A DNA stretch of 64,000 nucleotides from Sphingomonas sp. Root241 (GTDB lineage Bacteria > Pseudomonadota > Alphaproteobacteria > Sphingomonadales > Sphingomonadaceae). Positions 1 to 7,488 of this stretch are shown here, piece after piece. Numbering within the stretch: the first letter of the stretch is position 1; each line of letters opens with the position of its first letter. The notes under the pieces are model-generated. The model did no database searches. It was not told the origin of the DNA and saw only the letters and a list, made by a program, of their open reading frames with translations. The stretch lies in assembly GCF_001428865.1 (NCBI RefSeq), contig NZ_LMIV01000001.1, positions 2,231,997 to 2,295,996 on the forward strand, in the 5' to 3' direction. Both the position numbers and the translations under genes were made by a program.

Positions 1-84
1 GCCCAGCGACCAGAGGAGGCGGCGCCGAAGCTCGATCAGATGGTCGAGCAAGGGCGCCTGAGTGTCGTCGATCTCTTCGTTCAC
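1..84 (-). CDS. tatC: TatC N-terminus (Sec-independent translocase), partial
   Basis: Only the first 28 codons are in the window; the gene continues past the left edge. It starts with GTG at 84, and this codon shares bases with the tatB stop (GTGA). The visible residues include APLLDHLIELRRRLLWSLG, the typical cytoplasmic N-terminus and start of the first helix of TatC, the multi-spanning receptor that binds twin-arginine signal peptides. It is the third gene of tatA-tatB-tatC and is probably translationally coupled to tatB. The family call is firm because of both sequence and position, but nothing can be said about the rest of the protein. Confidence 0.9.
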   Translation of the reverse strand, partial: MNEEIDDTQAPLLDHLIELRRRLLWSLG

Positions 85-512
85 GATTGCGGCTCGTCCG
101 GCGTCGGGGGCTGATCCGGCATCACGGCCTTGGGCTTGCGCACCCGCTTCGGCTTCGCCGCGGCCGGTTCGGTCGTCTCGGCGGGGAACAATGCCGGCTG
201 CTCGACCATCACCGGATCTTCGTCAGCGGCCGGATCCTGCGCGAAATGCTCGGGCTGAGGCGCGGGCAGCGACGGCGTGGGATGCTCGCGCATGATCCGC
301 TCATTCTCCGCAGCCCATTGCTTCTCCATCTCGGCAAGCTCGGATTCGCGGATCATCGTGTCGATCCCCGAGCGGAACTGGCGCGCGACGCCGCGCGCCT
401 TTCCCACCCATTTGCCGACGAAGCGCATCGCGCGCGGCAGGTCCTTGGGTCCGATCACCAGCAGCGCCACCACGGCCACAAGCAGCAACTCGGTCGGCGC
501 TACGTCTAACAT
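81..512 (-). CDS. tatB: Sec-independent protein translocase TatB
   Basis: A 143-residue protein with one N-terminal membrane helix (about residues 6-20, ELLLVAVVALLVIGP), then the GPKDLP hinge and a long amphipathic helix, and a Pro/Ala/Glu-rich tail from about residue 80. This is the TatB plan: one membrane span plus an extended charged helix that docks with TatC to receive folded, twin-arginine substrates. It lies between tatA (62 bases upstream) and tatC (4-base overlap). At least one likely Tat substrate is in the window: the DUF1501 protein at 6334-7485 has a twin-arginine-like signal. The tail is low-complexity and probably poorly conserved. Confidence 0.95.
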   Translation of the reverse strand: MLDVAPTELLLVAVVALLVIGPKDLPRAMRFVGKWVGKARGVARQFRSGIDTMIRESELAEMEKQWAAENERIMREHPTPSLPAPQPEHFAQDPAADEDPVMVEQPALFPAETTEPAAAKPKRVRKPKAVMPDQPPTPDEPQS

Positions 513-573
513 TCGGCACTGCCTCGGGCGCGCCCCGAAGCGAGACGCGGATCAACGGTGGATGGAATCGGAC

Positions 574-816
574 TCAGCGCTCTTCGCGCGTGCGCTCGGC
601 TTCGGTCTGGAAGCTCGCGTCCGGCGTCGGTGCGGGCTTGCCCTCGATCCGGGTCGGCGGCGCCGGCGTGGCTTCGTCGTCCTCGGCCATGCCCTTCTTG
701 AAGTTCTTCACGCCCTTGGCGACGTCGCCCATCAGGTTGGAAAAACGACCGCCACCCAGCAACAGGATCGCTACCACACCGAACACAAGCCAGTGCACAA
801 GGCTTAAACCGCCCAT
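574..816 (-). CDS. tatA: Sec-independent protein translocase TatA
   Basis: An 80-residue protein with one N-terminal membrane helix (about residues 5-20), a GGGRF hinge, an amphipathic helix with several lysines ([15 protein letters not shown]) and a short Pro-rich acidic tail. TatA polymerises to form the passage for folded proteins in the inner membrane. It is distinguished from TatB by its shorter length, its basic amphipathic helix and its first position in the tat cluster. It follows scpB on the same strand with a gap of about 90 bases, so it may share the argS-to-tatC transcript or have its own promoter in that gap; no clear promoter was recognised. Confidence 0.93.
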   Translation of the reverse strand: MGGLSLVHWLVFGVVAILLLGGGRFSNLMGDVAKGVKNFKKGMAEDDEATPAPPTRIEGKPAPTPDASFQTEAERTREER

Positions 817-905
817 CAGAAATCTCCTCTATCGCGACCTATCTAGGCTTCGCGCGCGTCCGGGGCAACGGCCCAGGCAAGGCCGCCGTGAATTGTTGGC
901 GAGCC

Positions 906-1496
906 CTATTCGTCTTCCATGACAGTTTCGCTCGCGCCTTGCTCGAACTCCCCCTCGAAGGCGAGGTCGACCGGATCGAGCAGCCCCGCCGCCTTGAGAT
1001 CGTCGATCCCCGGCAGATCACGCCGGCTGGCGAGCCCGAACTGGCTGAGAAAGCCCGCCGTCGTCGCATAAGTGAGAGGGCGCCCCGGCACTTCGCGGCG
1101 CCCCGCCGGGCGCACCCAGCCCGCCACCATCAGCACGTCGATCGTGCCCTTGGAGATCTGCACCCCGCGAATCGCCTCGATCTCGGCGCGTGTCACTGGC
1201 TCGTGATAGGCGATGATAGCCAGCGTCTCGATACCCGCGCGGCTGAGTTTCCGGCTCTCCTCGCGGTCGCGTCGTAGCAGATGCGCGAGATCGGCGGCGG
1301 TCTGGAAATGCCAGCGCTCGCCGCGGCGGACCAGCTCGATCCCGCGCCCGGCATAAAGCGCTTCCAGTGTCGCCAGCGCGCCGCGAACATCGGCCTCGGC
1401 GCCGACATGCGCCTTGATCTCGTCAACGGTCATCGGATGCTCGGAAGCGAACAACACCGCCTCGACGGCACGGCCCAGATCGTCCTGGCGGATCAT
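906..1496 (-). CDS. scpB: Segregation and condensation protein B
   Basis: A 196-residue protein, the kleisin-associated winged-helix partner of ScpA in the SMC-ScpAB condensin that compacts and separates chromosomes. Typical ScpB stretches are AVEAVLFASEHPMTVDEI near the N-terminus and ETLAIIAYHEPVTRAEIE with RGVQISKGTIDVLM in the second winged helix. The start is set at the ATG at 1496, which overlaps the scpA stop (ATGA). The reading frame stays open further upstream into scpA, but that extension has no ScpB character. The C-terminal tail after about residue 170 is acidic and variable. Confidence 0.94.
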   Translation of the reverse strand: MIRQDDLGRAVEAVLFASEHPMTVDEIKAHVGAEADVRGALATLEALYAGRGIELVRRGERWHFQTAADLAHLLRRDREESRKLSRAGIETLAIIAYHEPVTRAEIEAIRGVQISKGTIDVLMVAGWVRPAGRREVPGRPLTYATTAGFLSQFGLASRRDLPGIDDLKAAGLLDPVDLAFEGEFEQGASETVMEDE

Positions 1497-2233
1497 GCGC
1501 TCGCCTTGAGATAGAGCGGCGCGAACGCCGATTTCTGCTTGAGCTCGAGCCGCCCCTGCCGCGCCAGCTCGAGCGCGGCTACGAACGAGGAAGCGAGCGC
1601 CGATTTGCGATAGGTCCCGCTCGCTCCTTCGGGAAGGAAAGTCTCGATCGTGCTCCACTCGATTCGCGTGCCGATCAGTGCCGAAACACGCTCGATCGCC
1701 TCTTCCAGCGTCATCACGTCGCGCACCGCCACTACGTGCATCACCGGCCGGGTGCGCGCGCTGATCCGGCCATAAGCGGCGATCAGGTCATAGATCTCCG
1801 CCTCGTAGCGCCCCTTGCGCACCACGCGCAGCCCTTCCGGGGTCCCGCGCAGGAAGACGTCGCGCCCGAGCCGGTCGCGCGCCACCAGCCGCGCCCCGGC
1901 CTCACGCATCGCATTGAGCCGCTCGAGCCGCAGCTGGAGCCGCAGCGCCAGTTCCTCGGGGCTCGGCGTCTCCTCGGGATTGCGCGGCAGCAGCAGCGCC
2001 GATTTGAGATAGGCGAGCCAGGCCGCCATCACGAGATAATCGGCCGCCAGCTCGAGCCGGAGCTCGCGCGCCTCGTTCACGAACCGCAAATATTGCTCGA
2101 CCAGCTCGAGGATCGAGATCTGCCGCAGGTCGACCTTCTGGTTCCGCGCGAGCGCCAGCAGCAGATCGAGCGGGCCTTCCCACCCGTCGATGTCGATCTT
2201 CAGAGTGTCGGAAGGATCGGCTTCGCTCATCAA
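1493..2233 (-). CDS. scpA: Segregation and condensation protein A (kleisin)
   Basis: A 246-residue kleisin that bridges the SMC heads and recruits ScpB. The N-terminal signature DGWEGPLDLLLALARNQKVD (about residues 16-35) is the SMC-binding helix, followed by ISILELVEQYLRFV. The C-terminal winged helix contains AVRDVMTLEEAIERVSALIG. Length and motifs match the family. It overlaps scpB by 4 bases. Upstream lies nagZ, separated by 66 bases that contain a strong hairpin. Confidence 0.95.
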   Translation of the reverse strand: MMSEADPSDTLKIDIDGWEGPLDLLLALARNQKVDLRQISILELVEQYLRFVNEARELRLELAADYLVMAAWLAYLKSALLLPRNPEETPSPEELALRLQLRLERLNAMREAGARLVARDRLGRDVFLRGTPEGLRVVRKGRYEAEIYDLIAAYGRISARTRPVMHVVAVRDVMTLEEAIERVSALIGTRIEWSTIETFLPEGASGTYRKSALASSFVAALELARQGRLELKQKSAFAPLYLKASA

Positions 2234-2269
2234 TGCAAGTTAAGCAGAGCACATGGTGGCTGTCACCAT

Positions 2270-2299
2270 CTCCCTCCCCCCGCAAGCGGAGAGAGGGAG
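2270..2299. repeat. Hairpin between nagZ and scpA
   Basis: Inverted repeat with outer arms CTCCCTC (2270-2276) and GAGGGAG (2293-2299) and an inner CCCGC/GCGG pairing, directly after the nagZ stop on the minus strand. There is no T-run behind it, so it could be a transcript-stabilising or intergenic repeat hairpin rather than a terminator. The C/G-rich style resembles the arms of the larger palindromic element at 6138 and 24482, but the sequences are not the same. Confidence 0.5.
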
Positions 2300-3307
2300 C
2301 TAGGCCAGCGCCAGCAATTCGTCCCGCTTGGCGATCAGCCCGCCAAAATCGGCGGCGGCGCTTCCACCCGCAATCGTCGCCATCGCCCGGTCCAGCCGCG
2401 CCACACATTCGGGCGTCGCATCGCCGATCAGCTCGGCGATCTCGACCATCTCGTCCATCCGGGCCCAGCAATCGAGCACCACGTCACACCCCGCGGCGAG
2501 CGCCAGCGAGGCCTTTTCCCCTGCCGTGCCCGACAGTGCCTTCATGTCGATATCGTCGGTCATCAGCAGTCCGTCGAAGCCGATCCGGCCTCGGATGATC
2601 TCCGAAATCACCTTGGGCGAAAGCGTCGCGGGCCGTTCGGCATCCCATGCCTCGAACACCACGTGGCACGTCATTCCCATCGGCGCGCCGTTAAGGCGGG
2701 TGAACGGCTCCAGATCCATCTCCAGCGCCGCCGCTTCGGCCTTGACGTGCGGCAAGTCGTAATGGCTGTCGACCAATGCGCGGCCGTGCCCGGGCATGTG
2801 CTTGACCACGCCGACCACGCCGCCGCGCCGCATCCCTTCGAGCATCGCCTGCCCCAATGCCGCGACTCGCATCGGGTCGCCGCCGAAGGACCGGTCGCCG
2901 ATCGCCGGCGTGACATCTGCCTGGCGCACGTCGAGCAAGGGCGCGCAATTCACGTTCACGCCGACTTCGCCCAGCATCATCGCCAGCGCCTGGGCATTCG
3001 CCCGTGCCGCCTCGATCGCCGAGATCGGTGCGATGTCGTACAGCGCGTCGAACGCCGCCCCCGCGGGGAAAGCCGGCCATTCGGGGGGCACCATCCGCGC
3101 CACGCGCCCGCCCTCCTGATCGATCAGGATCGGCAAATCGGCGCGGCCCGACAAGTCGCGCAGGCTGTCGGTCAGCGCCTTCATCTGCGCCACGTCGCCG
3201 CAATTGCGCTTGAAGAGGATGTAGCCGAGCGGGTCGGCTTGCCTGAAGAAGGCACGCTCGTCGGGAGTCAGTTCATGGCCGGAGGCGCCGAAGATGACGG
3301 GTTTCAT
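2300..3307 (-). CDS. nagZ: Beta-N-acetylhexosaminidase NagZ
   Basis: A 335-residue family 3 glycoside hydrolase of the cytoplasmic NagZ type, which removes GlcNAc from anhydromuropeptides during peptidoglycan recycling. Visible motifs are LIDQEGGRV (substrate site), the KHMPGHG stretch with the flexible-loop Asp/His pair just after it (DSHYDLP), and LLMTDDIDMKAL holding the catalytic aspartate. There is no signal peptide, in keeping with a cytoplasmic enzyme. It lies downstream of the SPOR protein with 46 bases between. In some bacteria NagZ products feed AmpR-controlled beta-lactamase induction; no ampR or ampC is visible here. Confidence 0.95.
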   Translation of the reverse strand: MKPVIFGASGHELTPDERAFFRQADPLGYILFKRNCGDVAQMKALTDSLRDLSGRADLPILIDQEGGRVARMVPPEWPAFPAGAAFDALYDIAPISAIEAARANAQALAMMLGEVGVNVNCAPLLDVRQADVTPAIGDRSFGGDPMRVAALGQAMLEGMRRGGVVGVVKHMPGHGRALVDSHYDLPHVKAEAAALEMDLEPFTRLNGAPMGMTCHVVFEAWDAERPATLSPKVISEIIRGRIGFDGLLMTDDIDMKALSGTAGEKASLALAAGCDVVLDCWARMDEMVEIAELIGDATPECVARLDRAMATIAGGSAAADFGGLIAKRDELLALA

Positions 3308-3353
3308 GCGCCCGCCTTAGACCAGGCGCGGGCCGGGCGGGAAGGCCCCCAGC

Positions 3354-4079
3354 TCAATTCGCGATGAAGCAGTTCTCGCCTGCGACCTTCAGCCGCCCGC
3401 ACAGGTCGCGCGCCTGCGGGTTGCTGCCGGCATTGACGCGCAGCCGCCAGACGGCGTTACCGTTGCTCTCGCCACGCTCGACCGATTTGCCGAGCGGCGC
3501 GAGATAAGCGAAACGTCTGGTCAGCCGCACCCAGGCGACATTGGCGCCGGCCTCGTTCGGAAAGGCGCCGAGCTGAATCAGCGAACCGGACCCAGGACGC
3601 GCCGTCGCAGGCTTCGTGCCGGCGGCGGATGCGTTCGGCCCGACGATGGTGGGACCGGGAATCGCCAACTTGGCGTTCTTGGTACCCGGAGCAGTGCTGC
3701 CTGGAACGGTCGCCCGCGTTCCTTCCACCGGCGCCTCGGGAAGCGCACCGATATTGATGCTCGAATTGCTCGCCGCACCCTGGCTCGTCGCGAAGACGGT
3801 GTCGCCCTCGCCTTCGGCCTTCATGCCGCCGGGCTCGTCGGGCTTGACCTTGTAATCACCCGCCGGCGCCTTGATCAGCTCGCCATTGCCGTTGATCGGA
3901 TTCTGCGTCCGCTGATACCACAGATAGCCGAGCACCGCGGTTCCGATCACCGCCAGCGCGAGCACCGCGAGCAGCATGAAACGCGCGACCGAATGGTCCT
4001 GCGGATAGTCCTCCTCGGCCGTCTCCAGCCAGGGAAGGCGATCCTGCTCGTCATAGCCCTGGCCCGAACGCAGGCTCAT
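3354..4079 (-). CDS. SPOR domain membrane protein
   Basis: A 241-residue single-pass membrane protein. A cytoplasmic N-terminus is followed by one membrane helix (about residues 33-54, FMLLAVLALAVIGTAVLGYL), a long Gly/Pro/Ala-rich periplasmic linker, and a C-terminal SPOR domain from about residue 160 (LIQLGAFPNEAGANVAW to the end). SPOR domains bind denuded glycan strands at the septum. The start is taken as the ATG at 4079, which forms a TGATG overlap with the argS stop; a TTG one codon earlier is also possible. The argS-SPOR-nagZ order supports a cell-wall role. The exact family name is not known to me. Confidence 0.87.
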   Translation of the reverse strand: MSLRSGQGYDEQDRLPWLETAEEDYPQDHSVARFMLLAVLALAVIGTAVLGYLWYQRTQNPINGNGELIKAPAGDYKVKPDEPGGMKAEGEGDTVFATSQGAASNSSINIGALPEAPVEGTRATVPGSTAPGTKNAKLAIPGPTIVGPNASAAGTKPATARPGSGSLIQLGAFPNEAGANVAWVRLTRRFAYLAPLGKSVERGESNGNAVWRLRVNAGSNPQARDLCGRLKVAGENCFIAN

Positions 4080-5803
4080 CAATGCATCTCCTGGACAGCC
4101 TCGACACCCATGAGGCCCAACCCATTACGGATAATCTGTCCGACGCCGCGCGCCAAGAAGAGCCGCGCGCAGGTCAGGCCCGGTTGGTCGGCAAGCAGGA
4201 AACGGCGCTCGGGGCGGTCGTTGCCGACGTTCCACAAGGCATGCAGAGCAGCCGACAAATCATAGAGATAAAAAGCAATTCTATGCGGTTCGCGCGCCAG
4301 TGCGGCACCTTCCACGACCCGCGGAAACTGCGCCGCCAGCTTCACCAGCGCCAGCTCTTCCGTATCAAGCAGGGACAGATCGGCGTTCGGGCATTCGATC
4401 CCCGCCTCCGCCGCCTTGCGATGGAGCGAGGCGATCCGGGCATGGGCATAGTTCACATAGAAGACCGGATTGTCCTTCGAAGCCTCCACCACCTTGGCGA
4501 AATCGAAGTCCATCTGCGCATCGGCTTTCCGCGTCAGCATGGTGAACCGCACCACGTCCTTGCCGACCTCATTCACGACATCGGCAAGCGTCACGAAATT
4601 ACCGGAACGCTTGGACATTTTCACCGGTTCGCCGGCGCGAAGCAGGCGGACCATCTGCACCAGCTTCACATCGAACCGCGTCTTGCCGCCGGTCAGCGCC
4701 TGTACCGCCGCGACGATCCGCTTGACCGTCCCGGCATGGTCGGCACCCCAGATGTCGATCAGCTGGTCCGCCGATTGCGCCTTCTGGAAATGATAAGCGA
4801 GATCGGCGCCGAAATAGGTCCATTGCCCGTTCGACTTCTTGATCGGGCGGTCCTGATCGTCCCCGAACTGCGTCGCGCGGAACAGCGGCAGCTCGACCGG
4901 TTCCCAATCCTCGGGCGTCTCGCCCTTGGGCGCTTCGAGCACGCCGTCATAGACGAGGCCGCGCTCGCGCAGCCACGCCTCGGCCGCCTCGGGCTTGCCC
5001 GCCGCCTGCAGCTCGGCTTCGGACGAGAACAGGTCGTGATGGATGCCGAGCAAGGCGAGATCGGCCTTGATCATCACCAGCATCGACGCGACGGCTTCCT
5101 TGCGGAACAGGTCGAGCCATTCGCTCTCCGGCTTGCCGACGAACCTGTCGCCATATTCGGCGGCGAGCTTCTCGCCCACCGGCTTCAGATATTCGCCCGG
5201 ATAAAGGCCCTCGGGAATCTCGATCGTCTCGCCCAGCGCCTCGCGGTAGCGCAGGTGCGCCGAGCGCGCGAGCACGTCGACCTGCCCGCCCGCGTCGTTG
5301 ACATAATATTCGCGCACGACCTTATGCCCCGCGAACTCGAGCAGCGAAGCGAGCGCATCGCCCACCACCGCCCCGCGGCAATGCCCCATATGCATCGGCC
5401 CGGTGGGGTTGGCGGAGACATACTCGACATTGACCGTCGCGCCCGCGCCGATCGTCGAGCGGCCGTAATCGCCCTCGGTCTTGAGGATCTCGTCCAGCTC
5501 GCCGCGCCAGGTGTCGTCGGTTAGCGTCAGGTTGATGAAGCCGGGTCCGGCGACCGAGACGGCGGAAACCTCGTCCAGCTTCCCCAGCTCAGCCGCGATC
5601 TTTTCCGCCAGAGCGCGCGGATTGGTCCCCGCAGGCTTGGCGAGCACCATCGCCGCATTGGTCGCAAGGTCGCCATGCGTGACGTCGCGCGGCGGCTCGA
5701 CCGTGACCGCGCGTCGCTCCAGCCCCGCAGGCAGGTCGCCGGCGGCGACGAGCGCGTCGAGAGCGGCATCAAGGTGCGCGGCAAAACGGACGTAAAGAGT
5801 CAT
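4079..5803 (-). CDS. argS: Arginyl-tRNA synthetase
   Basis: A 574-residue class I synthetase that charges tRNA-Arg. Visible elements are the N-terminal additional domain, SANPTGPMHMGHCRGAV with the HIGH-type motif HMGH (about residues 130-146), EPVKMSKRSGNFV as the KMSKS-type loop, and the C-terminal anticodon-binding helical domain (ALAREPHRIAFYLYDLSAA). Length is normal for bacterial ArgRS. The ATG at 5803 is first in an apparently coupled run through the SPOR protein, nagZ, scpAB and tatABC. The 530-base spacer upstream should hold the promoter of this run. Confidence 0.97.
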   Translation of the reverse strand: MTLYVRFAAHLDAALDALVAAGDLPAGLERRAVTVEPPRDVTHGDLATNAAMVLAKPAGTNPRALAEKIAAELGKLDEVSAVSVAGPGFINLTLTDDTWRGELDEILKTEGDYGRSTIGAGATVNVEYVSANPTGPMHMGHCRGAVVGDALASLLEFAGHKVVREYYVNDAGGQVDVLARSAHLRYREALGETIEIPEGLYPGEYLKPVGEKLAAEYGDRFVGKPESEWLDLFRKEAVASMLVMIKADLALLGIHHDLFSSEAELQAAGKPEAAEAWLRERGLVYDGVLEAPKGETPEDWEPVELPLFRATQFGDDQDRPIKKSNGQWTYFGADLAYHFQKAQSADQLIDIWGADHAGTVKRIVAAVQALTGGKTRFDVKLVQMVRLLRAGEPVKMSKRSGNFVTLADVVNEVGKDVVRFTMLTRKADAQMDFDFAKVVEASKDNPVFYVNYAHARIASLHRKAAEAGIECPNADLSLLDTEELALVKLAAQFPRVVEGAALAREPHRIAFYLYDLSAALHALWNVGNDRPERRFLLADQPGLTCARLFLARGVGQIIRNGLGLMGVEAVQEMH

Positions 5804-5922
5804 TGCGGTTCCAACAGTGAACGAGAGCGCGCGCCTTAGCGGATGGGGCGCGTGGGGACAATTGGCGCTTGGGGCTGGGATTGCGGCCCGCGGGCGGCGG
5901 CGATTGGTGGGTAGCGGCGAAA

Positions 5923-5942
5923 GGTCACACTAGGGTCACACT
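5923..5942. promoter_or_regulatory. Direct repeat GGTCACACT x2, possible operator
   Basis: Two exact copies of GGTCACACT begin at 5923 and 5934, 11 bases apart, so they lie on nearly the same face of the helix. They sit about 120 bases upstream of the argS start in the 5804-6333 spacer. Paired direct repeats one helical turn apart are a common layout for a regulator site, but no regulator is identified. The rest of the spacer holds the palindromic element at 6138 and no supported gene. Confidence 0.35.
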
Positions 5943-6137
5943 GCCTGCATGGTTCTGGCCTGCCGTGTTTCTGCGCAGGCAATCCAGGACGGTGTGGGCC
6001 AAACAGCTATATTCCCGCTTTCGCACGAGCACGGGCCCGAGGAGAGGGCATTACGATGTCAAAGAGCTGGATGAGGCTGTCAGGCGAAATCCTACATTGC
6101 AAGCATGTCTGCTACGGGTGGGTGGCAGACATTCCGT

Positions 6138-6259
6138 TCCTCCCCGGCACGGGGAGGGGGACCGCCGCCGAAGGCGGTGGTGGAGGGGGAGCGCCACAAG
6201 GGGATTCGCTGGTGGAGAGCCCCCTCCACCAGCCTGCGGCTGGTCCCCCTCCCCGTGCC
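6138..6259 (+). repeat. Palindromic repeat element, intergenic copy A
   Basis: A C/G-rich element with terminal inverted arms (left arm from 6138, right arm about 6242-6259) and two inner hairpins: ACCGCC/GGCGGT near 6161-6178 and ACCAGC/GGCTGGT near 6228-6244. Read on the plus strand it matches, nearly base for base over most of its length, the minus-strand reading of the element inside murD at 24482-24615. The right end of this copy is cut short compared with the murD copy. It lies between the 3' end of the DUF1501 gene and the argS promoter region and has no coding potential of its own. Confidence 0.85.
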
Positions 6260-6333
6260 GCACTAGTGGGCGAAATCCGTCGGCACAATCCGTGTCTAGC
6301 CGAGTAAACCAGGCAGCGCCGCGCCATCCCGGC

Positions 6334-7485
6334 TCAGGCGCGCACCAGATCCTTCAGCACGCCCGCGCTCTTCATGTCGGGGAACAGCTGCTGCGCCGTC
6401 CGCGTCGGCGCCAGGTCGAAGTGCGACGCCACAGCGCTGTTGATCAGCGTATCCAGCCCCGTCGTCGGCCGCAAATCGCGCCCTTCGTACAAGGCCGCGT
6501 CGCCCAGCCCCGGCCAATCGGCGACAACCCGGCCGCCCTGCACCGCGCCGCCCATCAGCATCGCCAGCGAACCAGTGCCGTGATCGGTGCCCTGGGTGCC
6601 GTTGACCTTCACCGTCCGCCCGAATTCGGTGGCGACAACCACCATCGTATCCGCCCAGAGCGGCCCCAACCCATCCCGGATCGCGCCCACCATCGCGTCG
6701 AGCCCCTTCAGCTGCCCGGTCAGGCGGCCGCGCTGCTGGGCATGCGTGTCCCAGCCGCCGGTCTCGATCATCGCGATCCGCGCTCCGCCCTCGGCGGTGA
6801 GCAGCTTGGCGGCCAGCGCGCCGGTCGCGGCGGCGTTGCGGCCATTGTCCTGGGCGAGATCGCTGGTCAGCATCCGCGTCGCGGTCGCCTGCTCCCAGAT
6901 CGCGTGGAGTTGGGGATCGTCGCGGTACATGGTCGTGACGCGCGCGAGCAGATCGTCCGATGCGTCGGGCAGCGCAGACGGCGCATAGCTCGCCACTTCG
7001 ACCGGACCGCGCAACGCCATCGGGATCGTCGCCGCGAGCGCGATCGCGCGATCGTCGGCGGGGAGCAGCGACAGCAGCCGGTTGAGCCAGCCGTCCTTGA
7101 GCGCATAGGCGCTGCTGCCGCCGGTCTCGAGCACGTTCTGCCCGTCGAAATGCGAGCGCTCGCGATAGGGCGAGGCGACCGCATGGACGAACAGCGCCTG
7201 CTTCGCCTGCCACAGGCCAAGGGTGTTGGTCATCGCCGGATGCAGCGCGAACGTGGAATCGAGCTTGGGCGCCGAGGCGAAATCCTGTGCCAGCACGCCG
7301 CGCTGCGCCGCAAAGGCGGGATCGCCGATCGGGGCCAGCGTGCCCAGCCCATCCGCCGCACCGCGCTGGATGATGAAGACGAAACGGCGTTCGGTTGCCG
7401 CCCGGGCGAGCGCCATCCGCGTCCCGAAGGCGGAGGTGAGGACCGCGGAGGCGCCGAGTGCCACGAAGCTGCGACGGTTGAGCAT
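6334..7485 (-). CDS. DUF1501 family exported protein
   Basis: A 383-residue protein beginning MLNRRSFVALGASAVLTSAFG, a twin-arginine-like signal followed by a hydrophobic stretch, so it is probably exported by Tat. The body has DUF1501 features, a distant sulfatase/alkaline-phosphatase-like fold: RGAADGLGTLAP, IETGGWDTHAQQ, and VVVATEFGRTVKVNGTQGTDHG near the C-terminus, which resemble metal-ligand stretches of that superfamily. A good ribosome site (GGAGATAGG) precedes the ATG. It starts 3 bases after the DUF1800 stop; DUF1800-DUF1501 pairs are widespread but of unknown function. Confidence 0.9.
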   Translation of the reverse strand: MLNRRSFVALGASAVLTSAFGTRMALARAATERRFVFIIQRGAADGLGTLAPIGDPAFAAQRGVLAQDFASAPKLDSTFALHPAMTNTLGLWQAKQALFVHAVASPYRERSHFDGQNVLETGGSSAYALKDGWLNRLLSLLPADDRAIALAATIPMALRGPVEVASYAPSALPDASDDLLARVTTMYRDDPQLHAIWEQATATRMLTSDLAQDNGRNAAATGALAAKLLTAEGGARIAMIETGGWDTHAQQRGRLTGQLKGLDAMVGAIRDGLGPLWADTMVVVATEFGRTVKVNGTQGTDHGTGSLAMLMGGAVQGGRVVADWPGLGDAALYEGRDLRPTTGLDTLINSAVASHFDLAPTRTAQQLFPDMKSAGVLKDLVRA

Positions 7486-7488
7486 GGC

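Noticed and set aside
1736..3367. A 543-codon plus-strand frame opposite scpA and nagZ
   Set aside because: Shadow of two well-supported genes, with no motif.
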